Shown: positions 58,863-64,000 of the stretch, one piece after another | Numbering within the stretch: the first letter of the stretch is position 1 | Layout: every line of letters begins with the position of its first letter | NCBI GenBank assembly: GCA_000507305.1 | Contig: DF241516.1 | Location: 1-64,000, forward strand | From: Breviolum minutum Mf 1.05b.01 | Taxonomy: Eukaryota > Sar > Dinophyceae > Suessiales > Symbiodiniaceae | Direction of reading: 5' to 3' | Length of the DNA: 64,000 nt | The notes under the pieces: model-generated | What the model was told of the DNA's origin: nothing | The model's database searches: none | What the model saw: the letters and a program-made list of their open reading frames with translations, nothing else | Program-made: the position numbers and the translations under genes

Positions 58863-59091
58863 ATCTAATCTAATCCAATCCAATCCAATCCAATCTAATC
58901 TAATCCTACTATCCTACTATCTATCTCTCTTTTTCGAATCTATTCTAATCTATTCTAATCTGTTCTAATCTATTCTGATCCAATCCAATCCTATTATCTA
59001 TCTGTCTGTCTATCTATTCTATTCTATTCTATTCTAATCTAATCTATTCTAATCTAATCTAATCTATATAATCTAATCTAATCTAATCCTA

Positions 59092-59160
<69 letters not shown>

Positions 59161-59169
59161 GATCCATCC

Positions 59170-59200
<31 letters not shown>

Positions 59201-59272
59201 GATCCATCCATCCATCCATCCATCTATCTATCTATCCATCCATCTATCTATCTATCTATCTATCTGTCTGTA
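58799..59272. repeat. Compound microsatellite: TCTA/TCTG tetramers and AATCT pentamers
   Basis: About 470 bp of alternating blocks: TCTG, AATCTAATCT, AATCCAATCC, ATTCTATTCT, then pure ATCT and CATC blocks. Two ATCGATCCATCC junctions recur in the last 110 bp, implying block duplication. It lies between the last weak exon candidates and the iota-CA gene. Confidence 0.97.
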
Positions 59273-59279
59273 GGATTGT

Positions 59280-60085
59280 TAAATCTGCTAAAGCATTGAG
59301 GTGCAGAACCGCCCCCCACCCTCCGATGCTAAGCCCGTATGTTCATGTGGATTTTCCAGCTATCTACAGCTACTGTTTCTAACTGTTCATTCTCTCTCCT
59401 GTTGAAGACCGTGGATCTGCCACTTTGGGGTTCAGCCCGCAGGGTCGGTAGCCCTTCAATCCGGCAGGGCGGGGTGTTATGCGGAAGGTTCTACAAGAGT
59501 TGCAAAACATTGTAAATCTTGGCATTTTGGGCTGCAACGCGCAGAAAACATCCTAAATAGAAAATAGTTTTGTTGAAGTAGCTCTCCAAAACAACCTTCA
59601 AATAGGTGCCCACAACATGCCGATTTGACGGAATCCAAGTGCCAAGATGTCTCTGTTTTTTTCTTTTCTGTTGTTCTCATGTGTTTTTGGGCACAGCTGC
59701 AAACCAGGTCTGTCTCCAGATGCTTCAAACAATGAAGGATGCTGCCTGCACATATTTCTTGACAAGAAATATCAAAATATACCAAAATACAAAGAGATCA
59801 CCCATCAAATTTTCACATGGATGCAAAATCATTGCTGTAGGTCCTAGGTGGTCTCCTGGCGCAATCCTTCATGTTGTATGGCCTGTACAAATCTGTTAAC
59901 TTCAAATCAAAGTTCAAAGAGCTGTGCACCCCTCAAGCACCGCCACCTTGGGCCAGCACCGGTGGCTTCAAAATCTTGCCATCCGTGATCAAACATTTGG
60001 AAAACTGGAAAACTCTTAGTGCAGAATCAAGGCCAATTTGAGCCCTGTGCATGAAAACAAAGTAACTAATTGCTACGCAAAGCAT
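59280..60085. other. Intergenic DNA 3' of the carbonic anhydrase gene
   Basis: No convincing exon. Some GC-rich stretches at 59310-59490 could be the end of a transcript. It contains the downstream flank of the iota-CA stop at 60092. Confidence 0.4.
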
Positions 60086-60091
60086 CTGCAA

Positions 60092-61561
60092 TCAGACCTG
60101 AAAGGGCACTGATGAGTGGTGGAGGGAGATGCGGACCTTTCCATCCTTATTCTTCTTGTAGCCGAACGTGTATTCCACCTTGGTCTTGCTTCCATCAGCA
60201 GCACTTGTGAAGTAGTAGTTGCCCATGGCAATGGCAACATCTCTGTTCAAGTCAATCTGATGGTTGTCAAAGACGACATCGGACCAGCCTTTGCCACCAT
60301 TGATTGCAAAGCCTCCATCCTCCGAAATCCCGCCATCCACTGCCCTTGCTCCTACAAAGTAGGACATTGCCTGGCTTGCAGTGGAGCGAAACTGGACATC
60401 CTTGGCTTTGGTTGGCTTGAAGAGCACCTTGCTATGGCCATAGCCATACAGTTCGCCTGCTGCTTTGCTTGCTGCTGCGACATAATCTCCTCCGTAAAAA
60501 TAGCACTTGGAAATCCATTTGATGGCATCTGCCCATGCATTCTGTGCGGCTAGCACTTCCGCTTCTGTTACTGGGCTTCTTGGAACCTCAAAGGGAACTG
60601 ACGAGTGGTGGAGGGAGATGCGGACCTTTCCATCCTCATTCTTCTTGTAGCCGAACGTGTATTCCACCTTGGTCTTGCTTCCATCACTAGCACTTGTGAA
60701 GTAGTAGTTGCCCATAGCAATAGCAAAATTGTCGTTCAAGTCAATCTGATGGTTGTCAAAGACGACATCGGACCAGCCTTTGCCACCATTGATTGCAAAG
60801 CCTCCGTCCTCCGAAATTCCGTCATCCACTGCCCTTGCTCCTACAAAGTAGGACAAGGCCTGGCTTGCCATGGGGCGAAACTGGACATCCCCCGCTTTGG
60901 TTGGCTTGAAGAGCACCTTGCTATGGCCATAGCCATACAGTTCACCTGCTGCTTCGTTTGCCGCTGCAACATAGTCTCCTCCGTCAAGATAGGTCTTGGA
61001 AATCCGTTTGATGGCATCTGCCCATGCATTCTGTGCGGCTTGCACTTCCGCTTCTGTTACTGATGGTTTTGGAACTTCAAAGGGAACTGACGAGTGGTGG
61101 AGGAAGATGCGGACCTTTCCATCCTCATTCTTCTTGTAGCCGAACGTGTATTCCACCTTGGTCTTGCTTCCATCACTAGCACTTGTGAAGTAGTAGTTGC
61201 CCATGGCAATGGCAACATTTTCGTTCAAGTCAATCTGATGGTTGTCAAAGACGACATCGGACCAGCCTCTGCCCCCATTGATTGCAAAGCCTCCGTCCTC
61301 CGAAATCCCGTCATCCACTGCCCTTGCTCCTACAAAGTAGGACAAGGCCTCGCTTGCAGTGGAGCGAAACTGGACATCCTTGGCTTTGGTTGGCTTGAAG
61401 AGCATGTTGCTATGGCCATAGCCATACAGTTCACGCGCTGCATGGCTTGCCGCTGCCACATAGTCCCCTCCGTCAAGATAGGTCTTGGAAATCCATTTGA
61501 TGGCATGTGCCCATGCATTCTGTGCCGAGTTAACCTCTTGCTCTGAGATTGCCCAGTACAT
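60092..61561 (-). CDS. Iota-class carbonic anhydrase, three tandem COG4337-like domains
   Basis: Interconverts CO2 and bicarbonate; in diatoms and other algae the class works without the usual zinc cofactor and is linked to carbon supply of the chloroplast (established knowledge, from memory). 489 codons without an intron, from ATG 61561 (MYWAISEQEVN) to a stop at 60092. Three repeats of 163 residues occupy about 61540-61075, 61074-60586 and 60585-60092. Each contains ELYGYGH, LFKPTKA, GGFAINGG, GWSDVVFDNHQIDLN, AIAMGNYYFTSA, VEYTFGYKK and the signature LHHSSVPF. The NTF2-like/CaMKII-association fold and HHSS motif are those of iota-CA (LCIP63 type). Repeats differ at only about one residue in ten. 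The frame stays open about 115 bp upstream of the ATG without another ATG, so a transit peptide on a spliced upstream exon is possible. No targeting peptide is visible as it stands. Confidence 0.93.
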   Translation of the reverse strand: MYWAISEQEVNSAQNAWAHAIKWISKTYLDGGDYVAAASHAARELYGYGHSNMLFKPTKAKDVQFRSTASEALSYFVGARAVDDGISEDGGFAINGGRGWSDVVFDNHQIDLNENVAIAMGNYYFTSASDGSKTKVEYTFGYKKNEDGKVRIFLHHSSVPFEVPKPSVTEAEVQAAQNAWADAIKRISKTYLDGGDYVAAANEAAGELYGYGHSKVLFKPTKAGDVQFRPMASQALSYFVGARAVDDGISEDGGFAINGGKGWSDVVFDNHQIDLNDNFAIAMGNYYFTSASDGSKTKVEYTFGYKKNEDGKVRISLHHSSVPFEVPRSPVTEAEVLAAQNAWADAIKWISKCYFYGGDYVAAASKAAGELYGYGHSKVLFKPTKAKDVQFRSTASQAMSYFVGARAVDGGISEDGGFAINGGKGWSDVVFDNHQIDLNRDVAIAMGNYYFTSAADGSKTKVEYTFGYKKNKDGKVRISLHHSSVPFQV

Positions 61562-61599
61562 TGCGGTCACAAGTGGCGAGCAATTTTTTTCAGTGGTCT

Positions 61600-62500
61600 T
61601 CAGAGCAGAAAACTGCTTTGAGGATATGTGAGTGCATGATTCTGCAAGATTGCATCCTGGTTCCTGCCATGGGAAGTGCTAGCTCTTAAATATGCCAAAA
61701 TGAGAAGCTTCCCTGACATCCTAGTGACTAGTGACCATTCCAGACTCCACCAAATCCTGAATTCCTATGAATTCGCCAAGGAACGACCACGGCTATCCGA
61801 GGCCATGGGGTCCGCTCGATGGGTCAGAAGAACACGAACCTGCAGTGTCTTCTCTTAGACATTCAAAGCCACAGCTCCACTCTGAGAACCAGACCGCCAG
61901 GGCTTCTCCATGTTTGGCAGCAGCACCCAACAACCTAAGCCAACAAACCGGGGTCACTTTGTGTAGTGTAAGTTTCTCAACTAACTGGCCTTCAGTAAAT
62001 ATTTTCATCTACCCTCAAGGCAACCCTGCGTCTCTCCAGCTGCATCTCTAGCAGAGCCTCTGGCTTTTGCCATCATCTTCAACATCGAAATTGGAAATTC
62101 ACTCCCAGCTGATGTTTTGTTGATCCAAATTCACTCCCTGAATTTTCCCACTTGTCTTGCCAGTGGTGCTTTTTGTTTAAGCACCAGGCTTAAGAGGTGG
62201 ATCACTTCCTGGACAGGACTCGATGAGGGGTTGAAAAATTCACATCAGAAAATCACACGGTGTCATTGAGAAAATTCCTATATAACTGTAGAAAATCCAT
62301 GCCATGAAACCCCCGAATTTAAAAAAAAACTGACAGAGAATCATGGAAGAGCAGGTTCCCAACTTTTACGACCAAAAAAAAAACATTCTCTTCCAAATTC
62401 GATCTTTTTCGGTTCTGACCCAGCAAATATGATTTCTATTCCAGGTACATATTACCTATTGCCTTTTAGGGGCTTAAAGGCTACCTACCACCTATTTCCC
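61600..62500. other. Upstream flank of the iota-CA gene, no confident gene
   Basis: AT-rich mixed sequence. The acceptor-like GCTAG and TTGCAG sites at 61640-61690 on the minus strand could join an upstream leader exon to the iota-CA frame. No other exon is convincing. Confidence 0.4.
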
Positions 62501-62509
62501 GCCACCTAT

Positions 62510-62605
62510 TTCCTGCTGATCTGCTGAACGCCGTCCTCCGAGGCTTCCAGATTCACCCGGTCACAGGTCACCTTTCCGGGGAGCGAAGCGGCTGGAAGAT
62601 GTGTC
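62510..62605 (-). CDS. Possible exon, unidentified
   Basis: Minus-strand frame LPAASLPGKVTCDRVNLEAS, then EDGVQQ; GC-rich among AT-rich flanks. Borders are not settled. A second candidate lies near 62765-62830 (MPSMSMLRKCQCMSQGWEF). Confidence 0.3.
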
Positions 62606-62890
62606 ATGATAACCCCCCAATTCTTGCGGGATTTTTTTTACCAAAATCATACCAAAATCATTCACAGAACACTTCAAAATATCCCATTCAAATATACCAA
62701 TGTCTTTCGTGATGTGTTCATGCAAAAAATCTACCAAAAAAAAAACGTTTTTCGAAACTTCCAGGAATTCCCACCCCTGAGACATGCACTGGCACTTGCG
62801 GAGCATGGACATACTGGGCATCTTGAATCCTCAGCTATTTCTACTGCCTTTGGTGTCTTGCAGCTTTGATTAACAGTCTAACCGAAGTTA

Positions 62891-62983
62891 CCAGCACCTT
62901 CAAAGGGGTGCCAAATGGTTCCGTTACAGGGTGTCAATTCACCATCCGTTAGGGTTTAAATGGAACCCCTTTGGAGGTGCTGG
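62891..62983. mobile_element. Family F foldback element
   Basis: CCAGCACCTTCAAAGGGGTG at the left and CCCCTTTGGAGGTGCTGG at the right form terminal inverted repeats of an approximately 93 bp element; inner GGTTCCGTTA/TAAATGGAACC also pair. Confidence 0.85.
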
Positions 62984-63383
62984 TGAATGATCAAATGATT
63001 TGCTTTCGCCTTTACGCATTCAATCCAAATTGAGCAACCAATCTCACTTCAGGTAACCCACATTAGCTGACAAACGCCAGCATAAGAAGTAGAAACAAAG
63101 AGTATATGCTGGAGCAGTTAATTACTTGCTACGGTTTTCAATCCCCTGCAAAAAAAGTGAGAAAAAAGAACAATGATCAATAACAATGACGACAATAACC
63201 TGTGAGGGGGGTGAACGAAAGCCAGCACGCGTCTTTTCTGTCAAGCCCGCAAGAAAATTGATATCTAATATAGACTATCCTATCATATCCCATCTATCAA
63301 ATATGCCTACCTTCTTTTGAGCGAAAACGCGGCAGATTCGGGGTGCTGACACGCCAAGAGGACGTAACGTACCTGGAAAAGAA

Positions 63384-63545
63384 GCCGGCCAAAGGCAGAC
63401 CAAATGGCACACGGTGTGGTGTGCCATTTCGATCTGCCACACATGGCCCAGAAGGTAGCAGATTGGACTAGGAGAGAAGGTCGGCCAAGGGCAGACGAAA
63501 TGGCACACGGTGCGGTATGCCGTTTCGAGCTGCCACACGTGGCCG
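63384..63545. repeat. Two tandem hairpin-forming units, period about 95 bp
   Basis: Unit 1 (about 63386-63450) contains AAATGGCACAC, a short loop and GTGTGCCATTT, flanked by GGCCAAAGGCAGA and TCTGCCACACATGGCC, so nearly the whole unit pairs with itself. Unit 2 (about 63481-63545) repeats it with point changes on both arms (GCGGTATGCCGTTTC). Confidence 0.85.
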
Positions 63546-63779
63546 AAAATAACCGCCGCGTGACCAGGGTGGATTCGAGCCTCTGACCGCAACGCACCGT
63601 ACCAAAATTGCCTAGTGGTACAAACGGCTGCCAGACACTCAAAACCGCCACCCTAAACACCTCCTATTTCTGCCAAAAAAGGCCCCTATGTCAACCACCC
63701 CCCTCCCCCACACCCCCTCCTAATTCTCACTTCGTTCGCAAGGTGAAACTACGCCTAGCCTACCGGCTGGCTTTCGTAA

Positions 63780-63885
63780 NNNNNNNNNNNNNNNNNNNNN
63801 NNNNNNNNNNNNNNNNNNNNNNNNNNNNNNNNNNNNNNNNNNNNNNNNNNNNNNNNNNNNNNNNNNNNNNNNNNNNNNNNNNNNN
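63780..63885. other. Assembly gap (106 N)
   Basis: Run of N followed directly by an AAC microsatellite, so the gap is probably a collapsed simple repeat. Confidence 1.
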
Positions 63886-63934
<49 letters not shown>

Positions 63935-63935
63935 A
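63886..63935. repeat. (ACA)n microsatellite at the gap edge
   Basis: About 16 ACA units adjoining the Ns; poly-Val, poly-Leu or poly-Cys frames here are artefacts. Confidence 0.97.
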
Positions 63936-64000
63936 CAACAGCCGAGCGTCATTTTCTCCAACAAGGTCACATCCCCCACCCGTGCGGCACGGAAAATGTC

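Noticed and set aside
60116-61546. Three plus-strand frames of about 150 codons opposite the carbonic anhydrase
   Set aside because: They are antisense shadows of the three repeats; the minus frame carries the conserved motifs and runs through all three.
63565-63600. GGCTCGAATCC-like B box suggesting a tRNA on the minus strand
   Set aside because: The T-arm stem does not pair and no A box or anticodon arm fits at the right distance.
1-64000. CRISPR arrays, bacterial operons, rRNA or tRNA clusters
   Set aside because: None seen by eye; regular repeats present are microsatellites or foldback elements, and gene structure is eukaryotic.

Overview
The window looks like nuclear DNA of a dinoflagellate, probably a Symbiodiniaceae-type alga. 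Reasons seen in the sequence: almost every gene I can read is on the minus strand in one head-to-tail series; genes are cut into many very short exons; introns start with GT, GC or GA; nearly every reliable acceptor is AG followed by G; and gaps between genes shrink to 60-120 bp. It also carries a Ty1/copia-like retroelement, many short foldback elements in introns, long microsatellites and one assembly gap (Ns at 63780-63885). I ran no database search. Exon models were built by hand from translation, splice signals and phase continuity.

Layout, left to right. 1-4238: a retrotransposon on the minus strand, open at the left edge, with a gag/protease frame, a GRF zinc-finger frame and a pol frame whose first part resembles a C5-cytosine methyltransferase before the integrase zinc-binding region. 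4.3-8.9 kb: no confident gene. 9.3-13.0 kb: a saccharopine-dehydrogenase-like oxidoreductase. 13.4-16.5 kb and 20.4-23.5 kb: exons of genes I cannot name. 24.1-32.7 kb: a complete 17-exon, 356-residue cAMP-dependent-type protein kinase catalytic subunit; its 3.1 kb first intron holds a probable separate CCCH zinc-finger gene on the same strand (30.2-31.9 kb). 32.7-33.8 kb: a small unknown gene. 33.9-39.2 kb: an aldo-keto reductase with at least 16 exons. 40-45 kb: scattered exons. 45.4-49.9 kb: a sirtuin of the bacterial-looking GAGMGVDSG type. 50-58 kb: scattered exons. 58.8-59.3 kb: compound microsatellite. 60.1-61.6 kb: an uninterrupted gene with three near-identical 163-residue domains that I read as an iota-class carbonic anhydrase. 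62-64 kb: a possible exon, a tandem hairpin repeat and the gap.

The genes do not form one pathway. They share architecture: a one-directional tandem array, as expected for trans-spliced dinoflagellate transcripts. Likely roles are carbon concentration (iota-CA), signalling (kinase), NAD-linked deacylation or ADP-ribose chemistry (sirtuin) and redox metabolism (AKR, saccharopine-DH-like). The most unusual material is the methyltransferase-like domain in the retroelement, the nested gene, the three-domain iota-CA, and foldback elements that sit exactly at splice donors and look like intron-creating introners.
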